12,559 bases of DNA from Treponema sp. (GCA_031281855.1 JAITEW010000085.1:1-12559), one strand, 5' to 3'. Counted from the first letter of the stretch, positions 1 to 7,644 are shown. The notes: generated by a model from the sequence alone, not told the origin. Numbers and translations: made by a program.

Positions 1-1
1 C

Positions 2-160
2 CCCGCCAAAAACGGCGGATTTGCGAAAAAATCTTTCAGAATGGTTGCCCTTGACCGGCTTTCGGAGGACTATCTCCTGACCAAGGCGATAGCGACCCAC
101 AAGACCCCCACGGAGATCATCGGTGAGATGGTACGGGAACGGATCGCCGCCTCAATGTAG
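2..160 (+). CDS. Small antitoxin-like protein (ribbon-helix-helix type?), 5' end outside window
   Basis: Only the last 52 codons are inside the window, read in the frame that ends at TAG 158-160. The visible part has a glycine-rich start (NGGF), then RMVALDRLSEDYL and a C-terminal helix with HKTPTEIIGEMVRERIA. A short basic strand followed by two helices with a T-P-T-E-I-I-G-E turn resembles ribbon-helix-helix antitoxins, but that is a fold impression only. The strongest evidence that it is a real gene is its paralogue at 12502-12269, which shares GGF, RMV.LD, S..Y, HKTPTEIIGE, RE and IA in the same order. No toxin gene is visible downstream. A hairpin follows the stop at 189-211. The function as an antitoxin is inferred. 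Confidence 0.6.
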   Translation, partial: PAKNGGFAKKSFRMVALDRLSEDYLLTKAIATHKTPTEIIGEMVRERIAASM

Positions 161-188
161 AGTCACCAAACGGCTGTTAATTCCCCAC

Positions 189-211
189 CCCGCAAGGGCC
201 TTACCTGCGGG
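189..211. terminator. Hairpin after the left antitoxin-like gene
   Basis: CCCGCA (189-194) pairs with TGCGGG (206-211), and GG (196-197) pairs with CC (204-205) across one bulged A. This gives an 8-bp GC-rich stem with a 6-base loop. It lies 28 bases after the stop of the upstream gene. No T-run follows, so it may be a weak terminator or an mRNA-end stabiliser rather than a classical intrinsic terminator. The 86 bases between the two genes hold nothing else clear. Confidence 0.4.
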
Positions 212-246
212 TCAAGTTTAGTATACCCTGGTTCTGGAGGCACTTT

Positions 247-471
247 ATGTCAGAACCATCCAAACGCGATGCAAAAGCCCCGAGGTTCCTGCAGGTTACT
301 GTTATCGACAGCGAGGGGAAAAACTGGGGAACATTGATGGCTAGTCCAAAGGACTTTTCTTCAGGTTCAGTGGGGTATTACTGTTCAGGGAAGCTGACCA
401 ACCCGGAGAGTTCCGAACGGTATCAATGCGGCCTGACCTTTACGCTTATCGGATCAAAACCGGGCGCTTGA
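247..471 (+). CDS. Hypothetical 74-residue protein, no recognised family
   Basis: A GGAGG at 236-240 sits six bases before the ATG, which is a good ribosome site and supports a real gene. The product is small and soluble, with no signal peptide or membrane segment. Residues 16-25 and 26-35 read as alternating beta strands (FLQVTVIDSEG, GTLMASPKDF). The middle is rich in Gly, Ser and Tyr (SSGSVGYYCSGKLTNP), and the tail is again strand-like (LTFTLIGSKPG). It may be a compact all-beta protein. The two cysteines (Cys46 and Cys61) are isolated and suggest no metal site. It follows the antitoxin-like gene on the same strand but is separated from it by a hairpin, so it is probably transcribed separately. 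It is not recognisably a toxin. No function is assigned. Confidence 0.6.
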   Translation: MSEPSKRDAKAPRFLQVTVIDSEGKNWGTLMASPKDFSSGSVGYYCSGKLTNPESSERYQCGLTFTLIGSKPGA

Positions 472-500
472 GCCGGAGGATGTACCAGCAGCCCGCGATG

Positions 501-1415
501 TTATTCCCGGTGAAATGATATAGACCACTCGAAGACGCCGTAAGGTTCCAGGGCGCGGTACTGGTTATGCATCCTCGCGAGATCCGGGCGGTCGTAGCTG
601 CCGGAACAGGGTTCAAAAGCTATGTTGTACAAACCGTTTAAGGAGCCCCAGTTGAACCATATCCCCAGATACGGCAGTTTGTCCGCAGAGTAGCGCATGG
701 TGATGCTTGAACCGTCCGCATAGACGTATCTGCACTTCCCTGCTTTGGCCGGTTCGGTAAAGAATATCTTGCGCGCAAATTTTTCGGATTTAGGGGGCCT
801 AAGGGCGCAGGCGGCGTCCCAGATAACAGGCTTGCCGTAATGCCCGGGCTTTTCCGTAGTGTCAAAGATCAGCGACGCCTGGCTGCCTTCGCTGAATTCT
901 GTTTCGATACGCGCTCCGTTTTCAGCAGCTATCATGCAGTGGGCGCCGTAGAGGCATTCAAATTGAAAGGCCGTGTTATTAGTTACCCGGTAATCAACGG
1001 ACAGCTCCCCTTTTTTTGAGCTTACCTGTTTTTCAAACGTGTAGCCGAACCGGGGGCTGTAAACCCGCATATAGAGCGAGTTTTTCTTCACTTCGTACTG
1101 CCACGCAAGGCCGCAGACCTCGCCGTGATCAGGGACCTCGATTCCTTCCCATGGAGGGAGGTTGTAAAAATAACGGTCGATAGTCGGAAACATGTCGTCA
1201 AAGGCGCTGCATTCGGCGTCCGTATACTTTCCCGCATAGCCCAATGCGCGGTATTTTTTCCCAGGGTTCTGGGCAAGAATTTCCCTGCCTGTTTTGCGAT
1301 CTGTAAGGGACGCGAGCTTGCCTCCGTGTCCGGGAAGAAAAAGCGCCCTAAAGCTGCCGGTGTCAACTTCGACAGCCGGAACGTCTTTGTAATTTGAGGT
1401 ATTGATGCTGATCAT
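501..1415 (-). CDS. Aldose 1-epimerase-like (galactose mutarotase superfamily) protein
   Basis: The 304-residue product has the look of the galactose mutarotase-like beta-sandwich superfamily. Residues 23-48 carry an edge-strand pattern with GHGGKLASL...GREIL, comparable to the N-terminal part of GalM-type proteins. D73-D74-M-F-P is followed by DHGEV with His97, then GAHCM with His159 and FEPCSG with Glu268. Two histidines plus a late glutamate match the catalytic arrangement of aldose epimerases. A role in interconverting anomers of a sugar or sugar-acid is therefore plausible, but the substrate is unknown. The frame stays open upstream to 1583, but that extension overlaps the preceding gene. 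The ATG at 1415 has GGGAGG seven bases upstream and leaves a 23-base gap, so it is preferred. It is the last gene of the five-gene operon. Confidence 0.75.
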   Translation of the reverse strand: MISINTSNYKDVPAVEVDTGSFRALFLPGHGGKLASLTDRKTGREILAQNPGKKYRALGYAGKYTDAECSAFDDMFPTIDRYFYNLPPWEGIEVPDHGEVCGLAWQYEVKKNSLYMRVYSPRFGYTFEKQVSSKKGELSVDYRVTNNTAFQFECLYGAHCMIAAENGARIETEFSEGSQASLIFDTTEKPGHYGKPVIWDAACALRPPKSEKFARKIFFTEPAKAGKCRYVYADGSSITMRYSADKLPYLGIWFNWGSLNGLYNIAFEPCSGSYDRPDLARMHNQYRALEPYGVFEWSISFHRE

Positions 1416-1438
1416 GATTCGGCCTCCCTTGACGGTGA

Positions 1439-2230
1439 TTATTTGATGATCATTATCCCGCCGGGAGTCGCAAGGTTCAGCCTGCACTGCGGGGCTTTTT
1501 CCGGGAAAGCAGCGATGGCGTCGCCGGGGCTGCCCAGAGGGGCCGAATGAGCCGGGAAGGTCCAGAAATGATGAGGTATGCACAGCTTCGCCCCGGTATC
1601 GCGGGCCAATTCAGCGGCTTCATAGGCGTTGAGGTTTCCAAAAGCGCCGTTAATCGGAAGAAGCGCAACGTCTATTTTCCGCTTTAACACTTCCGCAAGG
1701 CGTTCTTTATTATACGAAGTATCACCTGAGAAATAGACTACCGTAAAACCAAAATCCAGAATAAAGCCCAATGCCTCAGGAGTTGAACTGCCGTGGTCGC
1801 AGTCGGTAACAGTCAATACGAATTCGCCGAACTGGTAATTGTTTCCTTTTGTTACTACGCTGAAACGGGAAATATCCAGATGATTTTTCTTTAACTCCTC
1901 AATTGACGCGATGTTGACATAAGCCTTCATGGTTTTGTTTTTAAGCAGCCCCGGCATGGCGTCTATGTCGAGATGATCCTGGTGCTCGTGCGAACACAAG
2001 AGTATATCGGCTTTTATTTCTTCAGGATCGAAAAGCGGGGGAGTCATGCGCCTGAAACCCTGGCCGCTTTCTTTCTGAAGCACCCGGTTCACATAATCGG
2101 TTAAATAGGGATCGATTAAGATGATCTGTCCCTGATGGGTTTTGATCAGGAAGCCTGCCTGCCCAAGCCAGACAAGGGCCAGCTCTTTTTCCTTAGGCTT
2201 GGCATTTTCCAATTTGCTAATAAAGCTCAT
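1439..2230 (-). CDS. UlaG-like metallo-beta-lactamase-fold hydrolase
   Basis: A 263-residue metal-dependent hydrolase. Residues 20-45 give the opening strands with LGQAGF and LIDPYLTDY. The metal-binding signature HxHxDH is complete as HEHQDH (His81, His83, Asp85, His86), followed by DCDHGS (His146) and SGDTSY (Asp170). A final histidine pair lies in CIPHHF (220-221). This spacing fits the UlaG / UPF0173 branch, whose best-known member, L-ascorbate-6-phosphate lactonase, opens a sugar lactone. It is shorter than UlaG (about 350 residues), so the substrate need not be the same. The GGAGG just before the ATG lies in the 11-base gap after the NfnAB-type gene, implying translation within one operon mRNA. 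A lactonase role in sugar-acid use is inferred from this context. Confidence 0.85.
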   Translation of the reverse strand: MSFISKLENAKPKEKELALVWLGQAGFLIKTHQGQIILIDPYLTDYVNRVLQKESGQGFRRMTPPLFDPEEIKADILLCSHEHQDHLDIDAMPGLLKNKTMKAYVNIASIEELKKNHLDISRFSVVTKGNNYQFGEFVLTVTDCDHGSSTPEALGFILDFGFTVVYFSGDTSYNKERLAEVLKRKIDVALLPINGAFGNLNAYEAAELARDTGAKLCIPHHFWTFPAHSAPLGSPGDAIAAFPEKAPQCRLNLATPGGIMIIK

Positions 2231-2241
2231 AACCGCCTCCG

Positions 2242-4497
2242 TTATTTTTTAGGTGCACTGAGCAATGTATTGATAGCCGCCGCCGCCCTGCGGCCTTCGC
2301 CCATTGCAAGTATCACCGTAGCCGCGCCGAGGACTATATCGCCGCCGGCGTAAACCCTGTCAAGGGATGTTTTCTGGGTTTCGTCTACCACGATGCGTCC
2401 GCGTTTATCGGACGCGAGCCCTGCGGTAGTTTTGACGATTAAGGGATTGCTTTCGTTTCCAAGCGCCACGATTACGGTATCGCAGGCGAAAACATATTCC
2501 GAACCTTTGATGGGCACAGGGCTTCTGCGGCCCGAAGCGTCGGGATCGCCAAGTTCAAACTGTTGAAGCTCCATGCCTGTTACCCGGTTCTTTTCATCCC
2601 CCAGAATACGGGACGGGTTTCTGAGAAAATCAAAAATAACGCCTTCCTCAAAGGCGTGGGTTACCTCTTCGGCCCTTGCGGGCATTTCTTCCCTCGTACG
2701 GCGGTAGATTACATGGACTTCCTCGGCTCCAAGACGCAGCGCCATCCGCGCGGCGTCCATGGCCACGTTCCCGCCTCCGATTACGGCGGCTATTTTCGGC
2801 GTGAATACAGGGGTAGCCGCCTTATCGGCATCGTAGGCTTTCATTAAATTTGTCCGCGTAAGGTATTCGTTGGCGCTGAATACGCCTACCAGGTTCTCTC
2901 CGGGACAGCCGAGGAATTTGGGAAGCCCTGCGCCGACGCCTATGAACACGGCCTCGAATCCGTCTTCGTTAAGGAGCTGCTCAATGGTCCTGGTCCGGCC
3001 TGCAAGGAAATTCAGTTCTATCTTTACGCCCATTTTTTGAAGGTTTTCAACTTCATCCTTAACAATGCTTTTCGGCAGCCTGAATTCGGGAATCCCGTAA
3101 ACCATGACGCCGCCTGGTTTGTGAAAAGCCTCAAAAATGGTTACCTCATGCCCTTCCCGCGCCAGGTCGGCGGCTACGGTCAGCCCCGCGGGACCGGACC
3201 CGATTACGGCGGCTTTTCTTCCGGTTTTCGGTTTTACCGCAGGCACTCCCCCTTTCCCCTGTGCCCGTTCCCAATCCGCTGCGAAACGTTCAAGCCTGCC
3301 AATGGCTACCGCCTTATCGACATCCTTCAGGCTTTTGCCAAGCGTGCACTGCTCCTGGCATTGTTTTTCCTGAGGGCATACCCTTCCGCATACTGCGGGC
3401 AGGAGGTTTGTTTCCTTGATAATTCCGGCAGCGGCTTTATAGTTGCCTTTTTGAATTTCCGCGATAAACCGCGGGATAGGAACCTGCACGGGGCAGCCCT
3501 TTACGCAGGGTTCGTTTTTGCATCCCAAACAGCGTTCCGCTTCAAGACGGGCCTGGGCTTCGCGGTACCCCAGGGCGACTTCGTTCATATTGTTTCTGCG
3601 GATATGCGGTTCCTGTACCGGCATTTCCTGGGGCGGAATCGCCATACGTTCTTTTGCGGATAAGGGTTCGGGAATGATATGGCATTTGTGGTGATCCTGG
3701 TCTTCCCGGTCTTTATACGCCTTCAGCCGGCTCATCATGTTTTCAAAGTCAACTTTGTATCCGTCAAATTCAGGGCCGTCAACGCAGACGAATTTGGTTT
3801 CGCCCCCTACCGTGACCCTGCAGCCGCCGCACATGCCGGTACCGTCAATCATGATGGTGTTCAGAGAAACCATTATAGGAACGTTGAATTCTTTTACCGT
3901 CGCGACGCAGAATTTCATCATAACCGGCGGGCCTATGGCTACGGTCATGTCCGGTTTGGACGGCCCTGCGCAGATTTTTTTCAGAGGTTCCGTAACGAGG
4001 GCTTTTTGCCCGTATGAACCGTCATCGGTCACAATGATTAACTCGTCGGCGTACCTGCGCATACGGTCTTCGAAGATGACAAGGTCTTTTGTCCTTGCCC
4101 CGATGATTACGGTTACCTTGTTGCCCGCGTTTTTCATTGCCTGAACGATGGGGTACAGAGGCGCTACGCCGATTCCGCCGCCTACGCAGACAACGCTGCC
4201 GAATTTTTCGATATGCGTCGGATTCCCCAGGGGGCCCAGTATGTTTTCCACATAGTCCCCGGGTTCGAGCCGCGCCAGCTTGTGGGTTGTGGAGCCGATG
4301 CTCTGGAATACCATGGTAATGGTTCCCTGTTTTTCATCAGCGTCCGCGATAGTGAGGGGGATGCGTTCCCCCCAGTCCGTATCGATCTGAACGATAAAGA
4401 ACTGTCCGGCTTTGCGCGCCTTGGCGACAAGCGGAGCCGTAACGGTGATTTCAAACACCTCTTCTGACAACTGCCTTTTGCTGAGTATCTGATTCAT
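2242..4497 (-). CDS. Fused NfnA-NfnB-type ferredoxin:NADP+ / NADH flavoprotein (GltD-like C-terminal half)
   Basis: The 751-residue protein joins two subunits that are separate in the characterised Nfn enzymes. Residues 1-270 are a ferredoxin-NADP reductase-like half: the FAD-binding barrel, the nucleotide motif GGGIGVAPLYP (106-116), and a [2Fe-2S] region with Asp218, Cys223, Cys226 and Cys238. Residues 300-751 resemble the glutamate synthase small chain/NfnB: Cys323/326/331/335 and Cys370/374/380/384 for two [4Fe-4S] clusters, an FAD motif GSGPAGL (433-439), a second dinucleotide motif GGGNVAMDAA (574-583), and YAGGDIV near the end. Nfn enzymes couple NADH and reduced ferredoxin to NADP+ reduction by flavin-based bifurcation. 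The start overlaps the LarA gene stop as ATGA. All clusters look intact. Without a glutamate synthase large chain nearby, Nfn is likelier than a GltD role, but activity is inferred. Confidence 0.85.
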   Translation of the reverse strand: MNQILSKRQLSEEVFEITVTAPLVAKARKAGQFFIVQIDTDWGERIPLTIADADEKQGTITMVFQSIGSTTHKLARLEPGDYVENILGPLGNPTHIEKFGSVVCVGGGIGVAPLYPIVQAMKNAGNKVTVIIGARTKDLVIFEDRMRRYADELIIVTDDGSYGQKALVTEPLKKICAGPSKPDMTVAIGPPVMMKFCVATVKEFNVPIMVSLNTIMIDGTGMCGGCRVTVGGETKFVCVDGPEFDGYKVDFENMMSRLKAYKDREDQDHHKCHIIPEPLSAKERMAIPPQEMPVQEPHIRRNNMNEVALGYREAQARLEAERCLGCKNEPCVKGCPVQVPIPRFIAEIQKGNYKAAAGIIKETNLLPAVCGRVCPQEKQCQEQCTLGKSLKDVDKAVAIGRLERFAADWERAQGKGGVPAVKPKTGRKAAVIGSGPAGLTVAADLAREGHEVTIFEAFHKPGGVMVYGIPEFRLPKSIVKDEVENLQKMGVKIELNFLAGRTRTIEQLLNEDGFEAVFIGVGAGLPKFLGCPGENLVGVFSANEYLTRTNLMKAYDADKAATPVFTPKIAAVIGGGNVAMDAARMALRLGAEEVHVIYRRTREEMPARAEEVTHAFEEGVIFDFLRNPSRILGDEKNRVTGMELQQFELGDPDASGRRSPVPIKGSEYVFACDTVIVALGNESNPLIVKTTAGLASDKRGRIVVDETQKTSLDRVYAGGDIVLGAATVILAMGEGRRAAAAINTLLSAPKK

Positions 4498-5819
4498 AAC
4501 CTGGCCTTTGGTTCGAGTCCGTCCTGACGCTGCCGGTTTTCCGGATCAGGTACTGTAACGCACCCGTCGGGCAGAATGAGAATCCGGGGTTTGCCGTTAT
4601 TTCGAACCGCTATTTCTTTTAACGCGCCGTCCAGGGCATCCTGGAGAGAAGGAGCCTTTTCAATAAAAAGCCTTTCCAATTGGGCAGCCGGTAATTCGGT
4701 AACCGCTTTTATCGACGCCCGTTTCGACACTTCCGCTATTTTAGCCGCTTTGTGATATCCCAGTCTATATCCGGCCTGGATCCGCTTGAGGGCCTCCGCG
4801 GGCGACGAGGCTTCTGACAAAAGTTTCACGTATGTTTCATCGCCGGTTCCGTTCCTGCAGGAAGATACCAGAATGAGGACGCCCCTGTCTTTGAGCGCCA
4901 GGGCGCCGTTATCAATTGCCTTTTGGGACTGGTACAGATCGATATCCATAGGGAATTTGGCTGTTGATATGACAATATCGGCTTTCCCGGGCACAGGAAC
5001 GCAGAATATCTTTTTGGCTGTTTCGACAGCGGCGTAAAAAGATTCGGCCAGGTCCCCTGCTGCCGCTGCTGCGATGCGCTGCTCCTTGTCAAGGACGGTC
5101 ATAAGGGAAAAAACCGGAACCCTGATTAAGGCCATGGCTTCCATCATGTCCTCGTGAACAGGGTTCCCCTCAAGCGCAAGGGAACGGGCGGCCGGCGACA
5201 AGGCCAGTTTGTGGTTTGCCTCGATTGTTTTATACCCCGCAGCGCCTGGGATAAAAGCCTTCCTGCCCCCGGTGAATCCGGCGAAATAATGGGGTTCGAC
5301 GCTGCCTGTGGCGATTATTTTGCGGGCTTCAAGGATACGCTTGTTTATCAGTACCGGCGTGCCCCTTGAGGTGGTTCCCAGGTTAACCATGTTTTCTTCT
5401 TTCCTGGCGTCGTGATGGATACAGCGGTCTTTTAACAGGTCCCAAAATTGTCCCAGGATCTGCCTGTACCCGGCTTCGTCAGGCCCCTGGTGCGCGCCTG
5501 TGGCTACAAAAAAGGTTAAGCGGTCTTTAGTAATGCCTTTTCGTTCAAACACCGGAAGGAGCGTTTTGATAATCGTCTCAGTCGGGGTGGGCCTTGTGGG
5601 GTCGTTAATAATGACAAGCACGCTGTCAGCCTCGTTCAGGAAGCTTTCCAGGTTTTGATAGTTATTCCCGGCAGCATACGGCCGGTTTAACGCTTCCAGG
5701 AGTATTTCGTCCTGGGTCCGGTTTACTTTATATTCATTAGGTTCGGCCGCTGCCAGCAGGTATTCATCAGGAAACTCAACAGGAATTATCCTGTCCAGAT
5801 AGGGCAATTCAAGTTTCAT
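4494..5819 (-). CDS. larA: LarA-family nickel-pincer 2-hydroxyacid racemase/epimerase
   Basis: The 441-residue protein carries the full set of LarA active-site residues, at nearly the numbering of the Lactobacillus plantarum lactate racemase: Asp73 and Arg76 in NDPTRPTP, His110 in ATGAHQ, His177 in EPHYFAGF, Lys187 in GGRKAF (the lysine that binds the nickel-pincer cofactor), His203 in EANH, and Tyr296/Gln297/Lys300 in DIDLYQSQK. The family inverts the hydroxyl-bearing carbon of lactate, and in other members of other 2-hydroxyacids or aldonates, so 'lactate' is not certain here. The cofactor-making genes larB, larC and larE are not in the window. AAGGA lies seven bases before the ATG, and 20 bases separate it from the regulator gene. 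Its stop overlaps the next start (ATGA), implying coupled translation. Confidence 0.88.
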   Translation of the reverse strand: MKLELPYLDRIIPVEFPDEYLLAAAEPNEYKVNRTQDEILLEALNRPYAAGNNYQNLESFLNEADSVLVIINDPTRPTPTETIIKTLLPVFERKGITKDRLTFFVATGAHQGPDEAGYRQILGQFWDLLKDRCIHHDARKEENMVNLGTTSRGTPVLINKRILEARKIIATGSVEPHYFAGFTGGRKAFIPGAAGYKTIEANHKLALSPAARSLALEGNPVHEDMMEAMALIRVPVFSLMTVLDKEQRIAAAAAGDLAESFYAAVETAKKIFCVPVPGKADIVISTAKFPMDIDLYQSQKAIDNGALALKDRGVLILVSSCRNGTGDETYVKLLSEASSPAEALKRIQAGYRLGYHKAAKIAEVSKRASIKAVTELPAAQLERLFIEKAPSLQDALDGALKEIAVRNNGKPRILILPDGCVTVPDPENRQRQDGLEPKARL

Positions 5820-5839
5820 ATCAGCGTCCTTAGTATCAT

Positions 5840-6556
5840 TTATCCCAGCTCCGTATGCGGCTGCCTGCGGTCTGTATCCACAATGTTTTGATACGCCTTT
5901 TTCAGATGATCCGTCATTTCCTTTGCGGCCCGTTTTTCATCCCCTGCCTGAATGGCCTTAAAGATGACCATGTGGTCCTGGATGCTCTTAAGCGGCTGGC
6001 CCGGGATGCCCAATGTCGCTTTGCGGGATTCTGCAAGGAGCTCGGCCAGCAATTCCACGATAATCGCGAAGGCCTTGTTTTGCGAAGCCCTCGCTATTTC
6101 CAGGTGGAACTGGTTATCCCCTTCGATTCCGCTGCCTCCGGCTTCAACTTCAGACTGCATGTTGAGAATAGCGCCGTACATTTGGGCTATTTGCTGTTTT
6201 GTCGCGTTTTTCGCCGCAAGGCCCGCCATGTGCACTTCCAGATGCTGGCGTACCTCAATAATATCGGTAGCAAGCTTTTTGTCCTGAGCTACCATAGTAG
6301 ATAACGGAGATAATACATGCTCAAGGGTGATGGAATTGACGTAATTGCCCCCGCCGGTGACTGAATAGATGTACCCCATGCTTTCCAGGGCCCGCAGCGC
6401 TTCCCTGAGCGATGTCCTGCTTACCCGCATCTCGTCTGCCAGCACCCGTTCAGGCGGCAGCTTTTGCCCCACTGCAAGGGAGCCTGAGCGTATTTGCCTG
6501 ATAATCATATCTACCACTTCTTCGTAGATGCGTTTGTGCTGCACCTGTTCAAACAT
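5840..6556 (-). CDS. FadR-family (GntR/FCD) transcriptional regulator
   Basis: A 238-residue regulator. Residues 8-75 are a GntR winged helix-turn-helix: GQKLPPERVLADEMRVSRTS, LREALRALES and the wing GGGNYV. Residues 95-225 are an all-helical FCD ligand domain with the expected metal-site residues Asp147 and His151 (GDNQFHLE), His195 (QDHMVIF) and His217 (TDHLKKA). FCD regulators such as LldR and UxuR sense 2-hydroxyacids, sugar acids or acyl-CoA, which suits the LarA gene directly downstream. It is the first gene of the minus-strand operon and diverges from the E1/E2 operon, so it probably controls both and itself. GGAGG lies four bases before the ATG. Whether it represses or activates cannot be told from sequence. 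Confidence 0.9.
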   Translation of the reverse strand: MFEQVQHKRIYEEVVDMIIRQIRSGSLAVGQKLPPERVLADEMRVSRTSLREALRALESMGYIYSVTGGGNYVNSITLEHVLSPLSTMVAQDKKLATDIIEVRQHLEVHMAGLAAKNATKQQIAQMYGAILNMQSEVEAGGSGIEGDNQFHLEIARASQNKAFAIIVELLAELLAESRKATLGIPGQPLKSIQDHMVIFKAIQAGDEKRAAKEMTDHLKKAYQNIVDTDRRQPHTELG

Positions 6557-6578
6557 GCTGCCTCCATACCGGTTTTTA

Positions 6579-6587
6579 ATAATACCA
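6579..6587 (-). promoter_or_regulatory. Extended -10 promoter for the regulator operon
   Basis: On the minus strand the sequence reads TGGTATTAT: an extended -10 (TGn) with TATTAT, five of six matches to TATAAT. Transcription would begin near 6572, giving a leader of about 16 bases before the regulator's ATG with its GGAGG site. No good -35 is seen, which is normal for extended -10 promoters. It is a prediction from sequence only. Confidence 0.45.
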
Positions 6588-6596
6588 ATTTTTATA

Positions 6597-6626
6597 TTGT
6601 AATACCAGTCCCCTATCTGGTATAAT
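6597..6626 (+). promoter_or_regulatory. Promoter of the E1/E2 dehydrogenase operon
   Basis: TTGTAA (6597-6602) and a perfect TATAAT (6621-6626) are separated by 18 bases, and the -10 is preceded by TGG, making an extended -10 (TGGTATAAT). Transcription would start near 6633, leaving a leader of about 19 bases with GGAGG at 6640-6644 before the GTG start. An inverted repeat overlaps the spacer and -10, so repressor binding there would block the promoter. Confidence 0.6.
6602..6623. promoter_or_regulatory. Candidate operator for the FadR-type regulator
   Basis: ATACCAG (6602-6608) and CTGGTAT (6617-6623) are a perfect 7-base inverted repeat around an 8-base spacer. Further TACCA boxes occur at 6583-6587 and 6632-6636, and the first two boxes lie exactly 20 bases apart, two helical turns. 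FadR/LldR-type operators are typically TGGT...ACCA palindromes, usually with shorter spacers. Part of the signal may simply be the extended -10 elements, which also contain TGGTAT. Confidence 0.4.
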
Positions 6627-6651
6627 CAATTTACCAAGCGGAGGTAACAAC

Positions 6652-7644
6652 GTGAAACAAGAAGAAAAACCTTACCGTAAAGAACACCTGCTGGATATTT
6701 ACCTGGTTATGAAGCAAATCCGTTTATTCGAGGAAACCGCTTTTCGTTTGTTCCAGGAGAACAAGCTCCGGGGTTCCGTGCACTTGTGCATAGGGCAGGA
6801 AGCGGTATGCGCGTCCATCATGTCTCTTATCAACGACGGGGATTACATCACCTCTACGCACAGGGGGCACGGGCATGGTATCGCAAAAAGCCGGGACCTA
6901 AAGAGCGCTTTTGCTGAACTTATGGGGAAAGAAACCGGCTTTTGCCACGGCAGAGGGGGGTCCATGCATATCTGCGATCTTGCGAAGGGAAATTTGGGCG
7001 CCAACGCCATTGTCGGCGGCGGGCTTCCTATCGCCACAGGCGGCGCTTTGGCCCAGAAACTGCGGAAAACCGACAGGATCACGGTGGCTTTTTTCGGCGA
7101 CGGCGCCTCCAATCAGGGGACCTTTCATGAATCCCTGAATCTCGCGTCGGTGTGGAAGCTTCCGCTGGTATTTGTGTGCGAAAACAACGGCTTCGCCATT
7201 TCGGTGCCTGTGGCGCAGTCCACGTCTGTAGAAAACATCGCCGACAGGGCGGGAGGCTACGGGATGCCCGGCCATGTGGTTGACGGCAACGATGTTATCG
7301 CCCTGCTTGATACGTTCTCTGTCTGCCTGGAGCAGGCGCGGAAAGGAAAGGGGCCGTCGCTGATCGAGGCGAAAACCTACCGCTGGAAAGGCCATTGGAC
7401 CGGGGACCCGGAAGTTTACCGTACCAGGGAAGAAGTGGCGGCATGGATGGAAAAATGCCCTATTAAGCGGTTCAAAGCGTATTTATTGGAAAACAAAATC
7501 GCCGCTGAGGAAGAGCTTGACGCAATTGACCGCCGCGCGGGCAGTGAAGTCGCCGAAGCCGCCGCGTTTGCCCTGTCCAGCCCTGAACCTGACCCCGCTC
7601 ATGTGATGGACGGCATGTATGTCGAAGGAGCGTATCCCAAATGA
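6652..7644 (+). CDS. Thiamine-dependent dehydrogenase E1 alpha subunit (pyruvate/acetoin type)
   Basis: A 330-residue E1 alpha subunit. The thiamine diphosphate motif is complete: GDG (149-151) and NN (178-179) in GDGASNQG...CENNGFAIS. The substrate-channel segment RGHGHG (71-76), the GRGGSMH stretch (101-106) and the loop TYRWKGHWTGDPEVYR (242-257) fit the PdhA/AcoA family. The W-K-G-H-W-x-GDP form of the loop reminds me more of acetoin dehydrogenase AcoA than of classical PdhA, but this is not decisive. With E1 beta it would decarboxylate a 2-oxoacid or cleave acetoin and pass the acyl group to the E2 lipoyl arm. The start is GTG, with GGAGG seven bases upstream. Its stop overlaps the E1 beta start (ATGA). 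Confidence 0.9.
   Translation: MKQEEKPYRKEHLLDIYLVMKQIRLFEETAFRLFQENKLRGSVHLCIGQEAVCASIMSLINDGDYITSTHRGHGHGIAKSRDLKSAFAELMGKETGFCHGRGGSMHICDLAKGNLGANAIVGGGLPIATGGALAQKLRKTDRITVAFFGDGASNQGTFHESLNLASVWKLPLVFVCENNGFAISVPVAQSTSVENIADRAGGYGMPGHVVDGNDVIALLDTFSVCLEQARKGKGPSLIEAKTYRWKGHWTGDPEVYRTREEVAAWMEKCPIKRFKAYLLENKIAAEEELDAIDRRAGSEVAEAAAFALSSPEPDPAHVMDGMYVEGAYPK

Noticed and set aside
1416..1583. Upstream extension of the aldose-epimerase-like frame (56 more residues)
   Set aside because: It overlaps the 3' end of the lactonase-like gene by 145 bases and reads as low-complexity Arg/Pro/Ser sequence. The ATG at 1415 has a good ribosome site and the family-like sequence begins there.
3037..3663. 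Long plus-strand open frame (208 codons) opposite the NfnAB-type gene
   Set aside because: It lies wholly inside a gene with clear motifs, has no plausible family pattern and shows Phe/Arg/Gly-rich antisense composition.
6557..6651. Riboswitch or leader RNA before the E1 operon
   Set aside because: The predicted leader is only about 19 bases, too short for a structured RNA. The inverted repeat lies in the promoter, not the transcript.
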